Source: Alphaproteobacteria bacterium (GTDB taxonomy: Bacteria > Pseudomonadota > Alphaproteobacteria > UBA7887). Taken from it: a stretch of 9,030 nt of DNA. The translations under genes and the position numbers were made by a program. The notes beneath the pieces were generated by a model. That model did not search any database and had not been told where the DNA came from. It was given only the letters and a program-made list of their open reading frames with translations. Below, piece by piece: positions 1-6,008 of this stretch. The stretch spans positions 1 through 9,030 of the forward strand of contig JANQOH010000451.1 of NCBI GenBank assembly GCA_028289725.1, given 5' to 3'. Position 1 is the stretch's first letter. Each line of letters opens with the position of its first letter.

Positions 1-95
1 AGTTCGCCGTAGGACACGACCCGCCGGCCATCCTCGACCGCCGGATGGTCCGGACGTGCCCGCGCGCTCTCAGAAAATGCCGTTGCCAGATTCAT
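1..95 (-). CDS. Acyl-CoA synthetase / AMP-dependent ligase, N-terminal fragment (runs off the left edge)
   Basis: Reading the minus strand from the ATG at 95 gives an open frame to the window edge, 31 full codons. It begins MNLATAFSESARARPDHPAV and continues with an acidic-glycine turn and a V-S-Y-G-E-L segment. This layout (a short helix, R-P-D-x-P-A-V, a charged turn, then a Y-x-E-L motif) is the standard opening of AMP-dependent acyl-CoA synthetases and related adenylate-forming enzymes, which activate a carboxylic acid with ATP and load it onto CoA. The AMP-binding and catalytic motifs lie outside the window, so substrate and integrity are unknown. The ATG fits the family N-terminus; an in-frame GTG at 116 is possible but would add an atypical extension, and neither has a strong Shine-Dalgarno. 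It lies 107 bases downstream of the DUF362 gene on the same strand and is probably the next gene of that unit. Confidence 0.68.
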   Translation of the reverse strand, partial: MNLATAFSESARARPDHPAVEDGRRVVSYGE

Positions 96-202
96 CGGCG
101 CAGAGTGCCACGGCACGCGAGAAAGCGCGAAATGGAATGCGTGGCGCCGCTGAGTCGACTCCCGCGTTCCCTTTTTTGAACGCCGTGCAACTGGTCAGGG
201 CG

Positions 203-1603
203 TCACTGGGTTACCGGAACTTTCAGTGCCGCGGTTTGGTGACCGCAATTGAGATATCTGTCATATGCGTACACCGTTATCTCGCTTGCATTACCCGCGA
301 TCTCGTGGCTAAGCGGGCAAACCAGTTGGCCGAAATTGTCGGCGAAGCTTCCGACCATCTGTTCGCCGACATAGAGCTCGACCTTCGCGGTCTTGGCGTC
401 GGTTGACAGGGTCACCGACAATTCGCGGTCGATCAATTCCGCCGTGTCGATCGACACCGACGGGCCGTCAAAGTCGTCATACCGTGTCTTCGCCGGTTCC
501 TTGTAGATCGTCCCGAGTATGCCTTTGGCAAATGGATACGCTTTCTTGACCTCGTCGACGCGGGCGTTACCGACCACGGTGATCCGGGAGGTATCGACGA
601 CGCCCAAACCGTCCTTTGAAAGACTCGTGAGGTAAGGCACCTTCTCCGCGTCTACGCCGACCGTATAAGCGTGAACAGCATCCAAGGCCACGGGATCGCG
701 CGATGCAAGCAGCAGGCGCATGTTCATTTTCGCTTCGTCATAGGTGTGCGCGCCTTGCCCCTGCGGCCCATAGGCCAACCCCTGCAGACCGTCGGTGAGG
801 GCGAAATCGACCGGCCGCGCCAAATAATAGTCGTGGATGAAGGCGTTTATCGGCTCCCACGAGTGGTCGATGGTCATCGCGCGATTGATATTGTGGCTGG
901 TGGTGCCGTAGATCTTGCCTGGCATAGCGCCGATGCCGACGTTCTTGATGGCGCCGGTAAACGCCGCGTTCATGTGATTCTTTAAGCATGCTAACGAAAT
1001 GATCACGTCGGCATGGTAGTAAAATTTCGAGAAGTAGTACTTGTTCTCTAGAAACTTGGGCAGCTTCTTGTACAGCTGCTTGTCGCCGAGATCGACAACT
1101 TCCAAATCTGTGGACTCGATCGCGCGAAAGTCATGCGCGATGTCGTCGAGGGCGAGAAAAGCATCGACACCGGGTATGTTCTCGTCGGTGTATCCCAGCT
1201 CCTTGAAATTGGTGCCGGTATAGCCATCGCCGCTCGATTCCATCACCGCGACCGTACCCGACGGATTGAGCTCGCGGATCAATTCGACCATGGCCTTGGT
1301 CACACGCCAATCGACGGTCAGGCCGTTGACCTTTTCCGGAATGTGCGTGCGCTCCGAATAGGGGTCGCCGACATACATTGAAACGACCGATTTGATACCG
1401 CCGAGCAGCGTCCGCGCCGAAATCAGGTTCGGCTTGATCACGACGAATTGGCCGTCCTTGACAATGCCGTCCAATCCGCCGGCCAGGCCGACAGCATCGC
1501 GCACCATTTGTCGCACTTCATCGTCGCCAATGTCCTCCGCCTTTTCTGCGGATGAGCGGATCAACGAAACGATCGCGTTGCCTTCACTTCCGTGCGCGTT
1601 CAT
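203..1603 (-). CDS. DUF362 domain protein with a C-terminal beta-rich extension
   Basis: A 466-residue protein with DUF362 hallmarks: V-V-I-K-P-N-L near residues 54-60, M-E-S-S-G-D-G near 121-127, and the signature stretch C-L-K-N-H-M-N at 206-212 followed by T-G-A-I-K-N-V-G-I-G at 216-225. T-D-G-L-Q-G is near 270-275 and S-R-D-P-V-A-L-D-A near 301-309. The biochemical role of DUF362 proteins is poorly defined; some members are fused to ferredoxin domains. Here there are only three scattered cysteines (206, 429, 453) and no 4Fe-4S motif. From about residue 375 a separate section of alternating hydrophobic residues looks like a small beta-sandwich, which the shortest members lack. No signal peptide is evident, so it is probably cytoplasmic. 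The ATG at 1603 is preferred over the TTG at 1606 because GGGAGG ends eight bases upstream. It lies 179 bases downstream of the extended SDR gene and is probably cotranscribed with it. Confidence 0.87.
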   Translation of the reverse strand: MNAHGSEGNAIVSLIRSSAEKAEDIGDDEVRQMVRDAVGLAGGLDGIVKDGQFVVIKPNLISARTLLGGIKSVVSMYVGDPYSERTHIPEKVNGLTVDWRVTKAMVELIRELNPSGTVAVMESSGDGYTGTNFKELGYTDENIPGVDAFLALDDIAHDFRAIESTDLEVVDLGDKQLYKKLPKFLENKYYFSKFYYHADVIISLACLKNHMNAAFTGAIKNVGIGAMPGKIYGTTSHNINRAMTIDHSWEPINAFIHDYYLARPVDFALTDGLQGLAYGPQGQGAHTYDEAKMNMRLLLASRDPVALDAVHAYTVGVDAEKVPYLTSLSKDGLGVVDTSRITVVGNARVDEVKKAYPFAKGILGTIYKEPAKTRYDDFDGPSVSIDTAELIDRELSVTLSTDAKTAKVELYVGEQMVGSFADNFGQLVCPLSHEIAGNASEITVYAYDRYLNCGHQTAALKVPVTQ

Positions 1604-1611
1604 CAATTTGG

Positions 1612-1617
1612 CCTCCC
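1612..1617 (-). promoter_or_regulatory. Ribosome binding site of the DUF362 gene
   Basis: On the minus strand GGGAGG lies eight bases before the ATG at 1603 and five before the TTG at 1606. It supports the ATG as the start. The rest of the gap (1618-1782) shows no gene and no convincing promoter. Confidence 0.6.
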
Positions 1618-1782
1618 GAGGATTGCGTTCATACCAGGATAGTCGTCGGCCTCTGCCGCTCCGCCTCTCGCTTTATGTAGGCACGTCCCCGATTCCACGG
1701 CCTCGACACAGGTTAAGCTTTCGGCGCTTTCACCGTTTCGGCTGCCAGGCGTCAATGTTCCGAAGGCGGACATGGACACCGC

Positions 1783-2847
1783 TTACGCCTTCTTGAAGTA
1801 GCCGCTATCGATCATTTGCTGGAACATGTCGTTCATCGTCTCCTGCATCGGCCGGTAGGACAGGCCCAGTTCGCGAACGCTCTTGCCGTTGTCGCCCTTC
1901 CACGGCAAATCGACGTTGAGAGACACGATCTTTCGCGTCATGGCTTTGTTCACCATCGGTGCGACGAGCCAGACGAGCCATTTGGGCATCGCCCGGCGCG
2001 GAATGGGATAGTCCTTGCCGTATTTAGGCAGCAGCGCCATCGCCATCTCCAACAGGTCAGTGTTGTGCCCGTTGATGTTGTTCCGGCCCGACGCCTCCGG
2101 CGTATAGGCGGCGGCGACATGCGCCTTCGCCAAGTCGCGCACATCGACCACACCGAAACCGATACGCGGCGCGCCCGTCTTCATTGACCCGTCGCCCATC
2201 TGCTTAACGATCTTGAAGCTTTCTGATGTCGCTCGCGGATTGATCCCCGGTCCGATAACCACGGTTGGATTGATCGCGACCAGGTCCCAGCGATCCTGGG
2301 CGCGGGCGATTTTCCAGGCTTCCTGTTCGGCCACGGTCTTCGAGTAAGAATAGGGTTGGTGCGCCAATGACGAACTGGTGTTCCAGATTTCCTCGGTGAA
2401 GATGCCGTTCGGTGTTTTCTTAAGATCGGCGTTGTCGCCGTAGATCGCGGCGCAACTGCTGGTCAGCACGACGCGTGTCACCGACGGCGTCCGATTGACT
2501 TCCTCGAGTACGTTCCGGGTGCCGAGTTGGGCCGGGTCTACCAGCTCTTTCTTGGGATCCTTGACGTCGATGGTGAACGGCGACGCGGTGTGAAACACGA
2601 TCCCGCAACCCGCCATGGCGTCCGCATAGGAGCCCTTGTCGAGCAGATCGGCCTTAAAGAACTTGATTTCGCCCGATGATGCTTCGGCGAGCGCGTTGAG
2701 GTATTTTAGCTTCTCCGGGTTATCCGGGTTGCGTACTGGCGCGTGAACCGTCACGCCGGCGTCCAGAAGTTCTTTCACGATCCATCCGGCAACAAACCCA
2801 GTGGCCCCGGTGATCATGACTGGCAAACGTGTGTCGATTGTTGGCAT
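1783..2847 (-). CDS. Extended SDR / NAD-dependent epimerase-dehydratase family, dihydroflavonol-reductase type
   Basis: A 354-residue NAD(P)-dependent oxidoreductase of the extended short-chain dehydrogenase class. The Rossmann motif T-G-A-T-G-F-V-A-G lies at 13-21; its third glycine is alanine (A20), which is common in dihydroflavonol/anthocyanidin-reductase-like members. R39 after the second strand suggests NADP. The active site is S130 (or S131) in V-V-L-T-S-S-C and Y166-x-x-x-K170 in Q-P-Y-S-Y-S-K. N-P-T-V-V-I-G-P follows at 193-200, and a variable substrate-binding C-terminal half completes a normal family length. The family reduces ketones or aldehydes, or oxidises alcohols, including flavonoid, sterol and small carbonyl substrates; the substrate here is unknown. 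The ATG at 2847 is chosen because GAGGG lies eight bases upstream. The GTG at 2856 would overlap that site. The gene lies below a terminator-like hairpin and ahead of the DUF362 gene. Confidence 0.88.
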   Translation of the reverse strand: MPTIDTRLPVMITGATGFVAGWIVKELLDAGVTVHAPVRNPDNPEKLKYLNALAEASSGEIKFFKADLLDKGSYADAMAGCGIVFHTASPFTIDVKDPKKELVDPAQLGTRNVLEEVNRTPSVTRVVLTSSCAAIYGDNADLKKTPNGIFTEEIWNTSSSLAHQPYSYSKTVAEQEAWKIARAQDRWDLVAINPTVVIGPGINPRATSESFKIVKQMGDGSMKTGAPRIGFGVVDVRDLAKAHVAAAYTPEASGRNNINGHNTDLLEMAMALLPKYGKDYPIPRRAMPKWLVWLVAPMVNKAMTRKIVSLNVDLPWKGDNGKSVRELGLSYRPMQETMNDMFQQMIDSGYFKKA

Positions 2848-2887
2848 GCGAAGCACCCTCGGTCAAAATTCCTTGCGTCGAAAACTG

Positions 2888-2903
2888 TCGGCGATAGCGC
2901 CGA
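2888..2903 (-). terminator. Terminator-like hairpin between the membrane protein and extended SDR genes
   Basis: On the minus strand TCGGCG, a four-base loop CTAT and CGCCGA form a perfect six-base-pair GC-rich stem, followed after three bases by TTTT (2884-2881). It lies 88 bases after the stop of the membrane-protein gene and 40 before the SDR start at 2847. The stem and U-tract are both short, so it may be a weak or partial terminator. A second small stem (TCGGC-GTTA-GCCGA, 2951-2964) lies closer to the stop and has no T-run. Confidence 0.4.
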
Positions 2904-2990
2904 TTATCAGAATGGTCTCGCTTGCAGTCCTCATGGCATTTCGTCCGGCCTCGGCGTTAGCCGACCTCTCGATCTTCGGGGTTGAGTCTG

Positions 2991-3455
2991 TTAAACGGTG
3001 ACCGGCCTCGGTAGATGATCCGTGCCGCGTTTCACGACTGTGATTTGCCCGAAATGGTCACGCATCCGGTTTGATCGGAAGAGATAGACGGAAATGATCA
3101 CATAGTAGGCGCACTCTCGCGCGAAGTCCGCGTAACGGCTCGCATTCTCCATGAAATCGAATGTTTGGATCGCGCACATTGTCGCGAGCGAAGCATACAA
3201 GACGATCATTGCGACCGGCGTGTAACGCCACCGCGCGAAATACCCGACCAGGAACGTACTGCCCGTCAGCGTGATCAAAAACCAATGGAAGAATTGGGTC
3301 CCAGGCGGGAATGTGGGATTCTGCAACGGCATGAACGGGGCCAATCCGGTGAAATATTCGAGGAAGCCCAAAACGCCCCAACCGAGTAGCACAGTCGACG
3401 CAAAGATTATTAGGTAGCTAAATCCCTGTGAGCCTAGTTCCAACACACGAGACAT
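2991..3455 (-). CDS. Small four-helix integral membrane protein, function unknown
   Basis: A 154-residue protein with four predicted membrane helices at about 12-35, 56-74, 80-98 and 113-126. A loop with prolines (N-P-T-F-P-P-G, 46-52) lies between the first two, and a basic C-terminal tail of about 28 residues is probably cytoplasmic. I do not recognise a named family. Its length and helix count resemble many uncharacterised proteobacterial membrane proteins, and no redox-ligand or transporter motif is visible. The start is well supported: on the minus strand GGAGG lies six bases before the ATG. The gene begins 58 bases after the stop of the RDH-like SDR and ends before a terminator-like hairpin, so it probably closes the SDR-SDR-membrane protein unit. 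A role in substrate passage or in anchoring the neighbouring enzymes would be speculation. Confidence 0.75.
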   Translation of the reverse strand: MSRVLELGSQGFSYLIIFASTVLLGWGVLGFLEYFTGLAPFMPLQNPTFPPGTQFFHWFLITLTGSTFLVGYFARWRYTPVAMIVLYASLATMCAIQTFDFMENASRYADFARECAYYVIISVYLFRSNRMRDHFGQITVVKRGTDHLPRPVTV

Positions 3456-3513
3456 GACGCGCCTCCATTCGATGAACGTTTTGCGATCGGCACGCGCCGG
3501 TGATTATGGCGTA

Positions 3514-4449
3514 CTAGCGTGCATTGGCTGTTGAGCTCGCTATATCGCCGCGGTGAACCGATCCATCCTGTCGGGCCGGTATGAAGGTTTGGCCCGTGAG
3601 CTCTTCTGACAGGTCCCACAGACGTGTGGCGGAGTCTAAATCCTGCGTGGACGGGTCGCGATTGGCTTTGCCGACTTTGCCGCGAAATTCTTGATAGCCT
3701 TTCGGTCCATAGTACTGTCCGCCTTCGGCCGCCGGGTCCAGAGCCGCGAACAAGGACGGTTTCGCGGCCGATGCGTTGGAGTGCAAAATGAACGGCGACA
3801 GGATCTTAAAGAAATAATACTGGGCCCGGCTCATCTCATCGAACAATCCGGAATCGGATCCACCCGGGTGAACCGGTATGGACCGCGTCTTGAGACCGGC
3901 GGCCCGCAGACGTCGGTGGAGTTCTTCGCCGAACATCAGACAGGCGAGTTTCGACTGGCCGTAAGCCTCACCGCCGTTACCGCCGCACGTCAGATCGTCG
4001 AAGTGAATCCGGGCATTCTTATGGGCCAGCGAACTGAGATGAACGATGCGCGACGAAGGGTCATCGGGAAAGAGATCAAACAACAACGCGGTCAGCAGAA
4101 AATGCCCAAGGTGATTGGTCGCGAATTGCTGCTCAATCCCGTCGCCATTCGTCTGTGCGGTGTAGAGCAGGATGCCGGCATTGTTGATCAGCACATCGAG
4201 ATAGGAACTGGCCGCGCGATAATCACGTGCAAATGCGCGGACAGACGCAAAATCGCCAAGGTCAATTTCCATAACCCCGAGCGAGGCCGAAGGCAGTCGC
4301 TCTGCGATCGCGGCCCTGGCGCTCTCGGCTTTCATCCGGTTCCGGCAAGCCATGATCACGTGATAGCCGGCCCGAGCCATGCCCAGGGCCGTCTCGAACC
4401 CAATACCGTGATTGGCGCCGGTCACGATGGCGATCTTTTTCCGGTTCAT
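3514..4449 (-). CDS. Short-chain dehydrogenase, retinol-dehydrogenase/WW-oxidoreductase-like
   Basis: A 311-residue SDR. The cofactor motif T-G-A-N-H-G-I-G lies at 10-17, R36 and R38 after the second strand suggest NADP(H), D63 is in E-I-D-L, and N-N-A-G is at 89-92. The active site is N112 (T-N-H-L-G-H-F), S140, and Y163-x-x-x-K167 in A-Y-G-Q-S-K-L-A. H-P-G-G follows at 194-197. T-N-H-L-G-H-F-L-L-T, the Y-G-Q-S-K motif and a C-terminal segment ending W-D-L-S-E-E-L-T are typical of the retinol dehydrogenase/protochlorophyllide-reductase-like branch, whose members use hydrophobic alcohols and aldehydes. The actual substrate is unknown. AGGAAG lies five bases before the ATG. The gap to the preceding SDR stop (4473) is only 23 bases, so the two are almost certainly cotranscribed. 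The C-terminal 20 residues are serine- and alanine-rich and probably disordered. Confidence 0.9.
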   Translation of the reverse strand: MNRKKIAIVTGANHGIGFETALGMARAGYHVIMACRNRMKAESARAAIAERLPSASLGVMEIDLGDFASVRAFARDYRAASSYLDVLINNAGILLYTAQTNGDGIEQQFATNHLGHFLLTALLFDLFPDDPSSRIVHLSSLAHKNARIHFDDLTCGGNGGEAYGQSKLACLMFGEELHRRLRAAGLKTRSIPVHPGGSDSGLFDEMSRAQYYFFKILSPFILHSNASAAKPSLFAALDPAAEGGQYYGPKGYQEFRGKVGKANRDPSTQDLDSATRLWDLSEELTGQTFIPARQDGSVHRGDIASSTANAR

Positions 4450-4472
4450 TTTATCTTCCTAAGTTGCCGGCA

Positions 4473-5288
4473 TCATGCCTGTTGACTGTGCAACGCGAAA
4501 AGTGTCCGTACATCGAACTCCGCGTCACCGTCGTAGCGCGGCGCATAGGTCGCATAGGCCTTGGCGATTTCATGATGGCGCGCGTTGATGCATTCCATGT
4601 TGTAGGCGTGGCTAACGATGAAGAATTCACCGGCTTTGATTTGCTTCATCGCGATATCGACGTAACGGTCAGTGGCCATGCCCATGGCCATCTGTTCGGG
4701 TGGACCGATCTCAGACCGCACAAAACCGGGGCAGATCAATCCGACATCGATGAAGTCCGGCAATTCCTCGCGCAGCGCCTCGGTAAGAGCCAACACTGCG
4801 TGCTTTGTCGCGACATAGGCGGCGCTAGTCGGCGCGGCGTTGAAGAGCGAGTTTTCCGAACCGACATTGTAAATCGCGGCGGGCGTTCCCTGCTCGATAA
4901 AACGCTTGCCAAAGACCGCGGAACCGCGCCACACGCCGAAGAAGTTGATGTCGAAGATGCGGCGAACGTCGTCCTCCGGCGTATCGATCACCGCGTTCAT
5001 CGGCTGCATGATGCCGGCGTTGTTCACAATGACGTCGACCTTGCCGAAGGCCTTCCACGTGAAGTCGGCCAGCGCTTCAATATCGGCTGGTTTGGCGACA
5101 TCGCAAAGCGTGTACGTCGCTTCGATACCGTATTCCGCCAGCTTCGCCACAGCCTCCTGCAGACGGTCTTCGCGGCGCGCCGCAAGAACAATATTCGCGC
5201 CGTCGGCACCGAAAGCCTTAGCAAATCCGAAACCGATTCCGGTGGCGCCGCCGGGAATGACGACGACTTTGTCCTTGAAATCTTTCAT
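4473..5288 (-). CDS. Classical short-chain dehydrogenase/reductase
   Basis: A 271-residue classical SDR. The cofactor loop reads I-P-G-G-A-T-G-I-G at 11-19, with proline (P12) where the family normally has threonine. R38-R39 suggest NADP(H), D63 is the adenine-site aspartate, and N-N-A-G is at 89-92. The active site is N115, S144 (probably, in V-G-S-E-N-S) and Y158-x-x-x-K162. C-P-G-F-V follows at 186-190. The spacing from S144 to Y158 is one residue longer than usual. A C-terminal section of about 60 residues after the Rossmann core probably shapes the substrate pocket; the substrate is unknown. The frame stays open to 5453, but those 55 codons look non-coding and overlap the exported-protein gene. 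M-K-D-F-K-D-K-V-V-V at 5288 is a textbook SDR start, although its Shine-Dalgarno is weak. It lies 43 bases below a strong hairpin and 23 bases ahead of the second SDR. Confidence 0.9.
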   Translation of the reverse strand: MKDFKDKVVVIPGGATGIGFGFAKAFGADGANIVLAARREDRLQEAVAKLAEYGIEATYTLCDVAKPADIEALADFTWKAFGKVDVIVNNAGIMQPMNAVIDTPEDDVRRIFDINFFGVWRGSAVFGKRFIEQGTPAAIYNVGSENSLFNAAPTSAAYVATKHAVLALTEALREELPDFIDVGLICPGFVRSEIGPPEQMAMGMATDRYVDIAMKQIKAGEFFIVSHAYNMECINARHHEIAKAYATYAPRYDGDAEFDVRTLFALHSQQA

Positions 5289-5331
5289 GCTCGTATCGGT
5301 CCGATGTTGGCACTTTCGGTCAAGAGGCGCA

Positions 5332-5364
5332 CTCCCGCCTCCGGCCGTGCGCCGGAAGCGGGAG
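5332..5364 (-). terminator. Strong hairpin downstream of the exported-protein gene, without a U-tract
   Basis: CTCCCGC (5332-5338) pairs perfectly with GCGGGAG (5358-5364). Inside a single C-A mismatch, TCCGGC (5340-5345) pairs with GCCGGA (5351-5356) around a five-base loop. The thirteen-pair GC-rich stem begins 16 bases after the exported-protein stop codon. No T-run follows on the minus strand, so it is not a classical intrinsic terminator. It could be an attenuating or RNA-stabilising 3' structure, or a Rho-dependent end. The SDR operon starts 43 bases further on; TTGACC (minus strand, 5323-5318) is a possible -35 for a separate promoter, but I see no good -10. Confidence 0.5.
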
Positions 5365-5380
5365 ACATCACCCCAGCGGT

Positions 5381-5827
5381 TTACTGCTTGGTCAACGTGC
5401 CGCAGGCGGCAAACTTGCCGGCGCCGCCGCTGACCCCCGCCTGCACATAACAAGAGTCCATGGTCGAGCCGGACAAGGTGGCGTGGAAATAGCCGGTCTC
5501 GTCAGCACAAAGCATGGAGTTATTGCTGTTCAGACCGCAAACAAACGGAAAGCCCGCGTCGCCGCTCGACCAACTTCCGGCCAAAACGTTGCCCTGCTGA
5601 GAGTCGATTCTCACGATCACCTCATTGCTGAAGGTCTCAACGCCTTGCCGCTCGCTCACCGTCACGCTCGTGCCGCGAACGCCGGCTTGGGTGTGGAACT
5701 TTGTCTGTCCCTCGGAAATGACATTAACCTGGCCGGTCCAAAGGCCGGTCAAGTCCTGAGCGACAGCAGCACCGGCGCTGCCAGCAATAATCAATCCCGC
5801 CATAACCAAAATCGCACGCTTTAACAT
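5381..5827 (-). CDS. Small exported protein with four cysteines, function unknown
   Basis: A 148-residue protein with a classic Sec signal peptide: L-K-R at 2-4, a hydrophobic core from about 5 to 20, and A-V-A at 21-23 with likely cleavage before Q24. The mature domain of about 125 residues begins D-L-T-G-L-W-T-G. It is rich in Gly, Ser and Thr with alternating hydrophobics, suggesting a small beta-barrel or sandwich. Cysteines at 97, 107, 126 and 142 could form two disulfides, consistent with the periplasm or outside. There is no lipobox. The opening G-L-W-x-G resembles small lipocalin-like or DUF-type periplasmic proteins, but I cannot name a family. The ATG at 5827 is chosen because GGAGGTGAT ends one base upstream; the ATG at 5839 overlaps that site. 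It lies between the AraC gene and the SDR genes and below three phased repeats, so it is probably a target of the regulator. Confidence 0.8.
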   Translation of the reverse strand: MLKRAILVMAGLIIAGSAGAAVAQDLTGLWTGQVNVISEGQTKFHTQAGVRGTSVTVSERQGVETFSNEVIVRIDSQQGNVLAGSWSSGDAGFPFVCGLNSNNSMLCADETGYFHATLSGSTMDSCYVQAGVSGGAGKFAACGTLTKQ

Positions 5828-5837
5828 GATCACCTCC
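5828..5837 (-). promoter_or_regulatory. Near-perfect ribosome binding site of the exported-protein gene
   Basis: GGAGGTGATC on the minus strand matches ten consecutive bases of the complement of the conserved bacterial 16S rRNA 3' end. GGAGG is five bases before the ATG at 5827. It decides the start against the in-frame ATG at 5839 and predicts very strong translation initiation. Confidence 0.75.
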
Positions 5838-5882
5838 ATTGGCGATTGACTGAATGAACCGGCAGAAGGCTACTCTGCGGTT

Positions 5883-5930
5883 CGCGCCTCGTGACTAGCG
5901 GAGCGCGCCAATGCGCTAACGGTTCGCGCC
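5883..5930. promoter_or_regulatory. Three phased direct repeats (CGCGCC every 21 bases), candidate AraC-type operator
   Basis: CGCGCC occurs at 5883-5888, 5904-5909 and 5925-5930, exactly 21 bases apart, all in the same orientation. The first and third are preceded by TT; the second is followed by AA. They lie 56-103 bases upstream of the exported-protein start, between it and the AraC gene. Direct repeats two helical turns apart are the usual binding arrangement for AraC-family regulators. The same unit with the same spacing recurs upstream of the AraC gene itself. An overlapping small inverted repeat (AGCGC-N6-GCGCT, 5902-5917) is also present. I see no convincing -10/-35 below it. Confidence 0.5.
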
Positions 5931-5952
5931 ACCAAATTCGACGAGGCGGTGT

Positions 5953-5968
5953 CAAATGGATGCATTTG
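5953..5968. repeat. Short inverted repeat CAAATG-GATG-CATTTG
   Basis: A perfect six-base inverted repeat with a four-base centre lies in the gap between the AraC stop and the exported-protein start, 40 bases below the AraC stop. It is AT-rich and has no adjacent T-run on the minus strand, so it is more likely an operator half-site pair or chance than a terminator. Confidence 0.25.
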
Positions 5969-6008
5969 TGGCGTAACCTGAGTAAGAAGCGTGGGATCGC
6001 GGGCCGGA

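Noticed and set aside
152..161. Ten-base palindrome GAGTCGACTC between the DUF362 and ligase genes
   Set aside because: It is a perfect but short palindrome with no second copy or flanking symmetry, and no basis to call it an operator.
56..406. Plus-strand open frame at the left edge
   Set aside because: It overlaps the 3' end of the DUF362 gene and the ligase start on the opposite strand. The ligase reading gives a recognisable family N-terminus; this one does not.
3458..3498. Two further CGCGCC hexamers (3458 and 3493) in the gap before the four-helix membrane protein
   Set aside because: They are 35 bases apart and so out of helical phase with the 21-base arrays, and the first overlaps the spacer between the ribosome binding site and the start. 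Chance occurrence in GC-rich DNA is likely.
3691..4485. Plus-strand open frame of 264 codons opposite the RDH-like SDR
   Set aside because: It is antisense to a gene with intact cofactor and active-site motifs, and has no domain, signal or ribosome binding site support.
4464..5450. Long plus-strand open frame (328 codons) opposite the classical SDR gene
   Set aside because: It is almost exactly antisense to a gene with complete SDR motifs. The translation is rich in Arg, His and Val without recognisable domains, as expected of a shadow frame in GC-rich DNA.
5289..5453. Extended N-terminus of the classical SDR frame up to 5453
   Set aside because: The extra 55 codons are low-quality Arg- and Gly-rich sequence, run through the hairpin and overlap the exported-protein gene. 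The SDR fold begins naturally at 5288.
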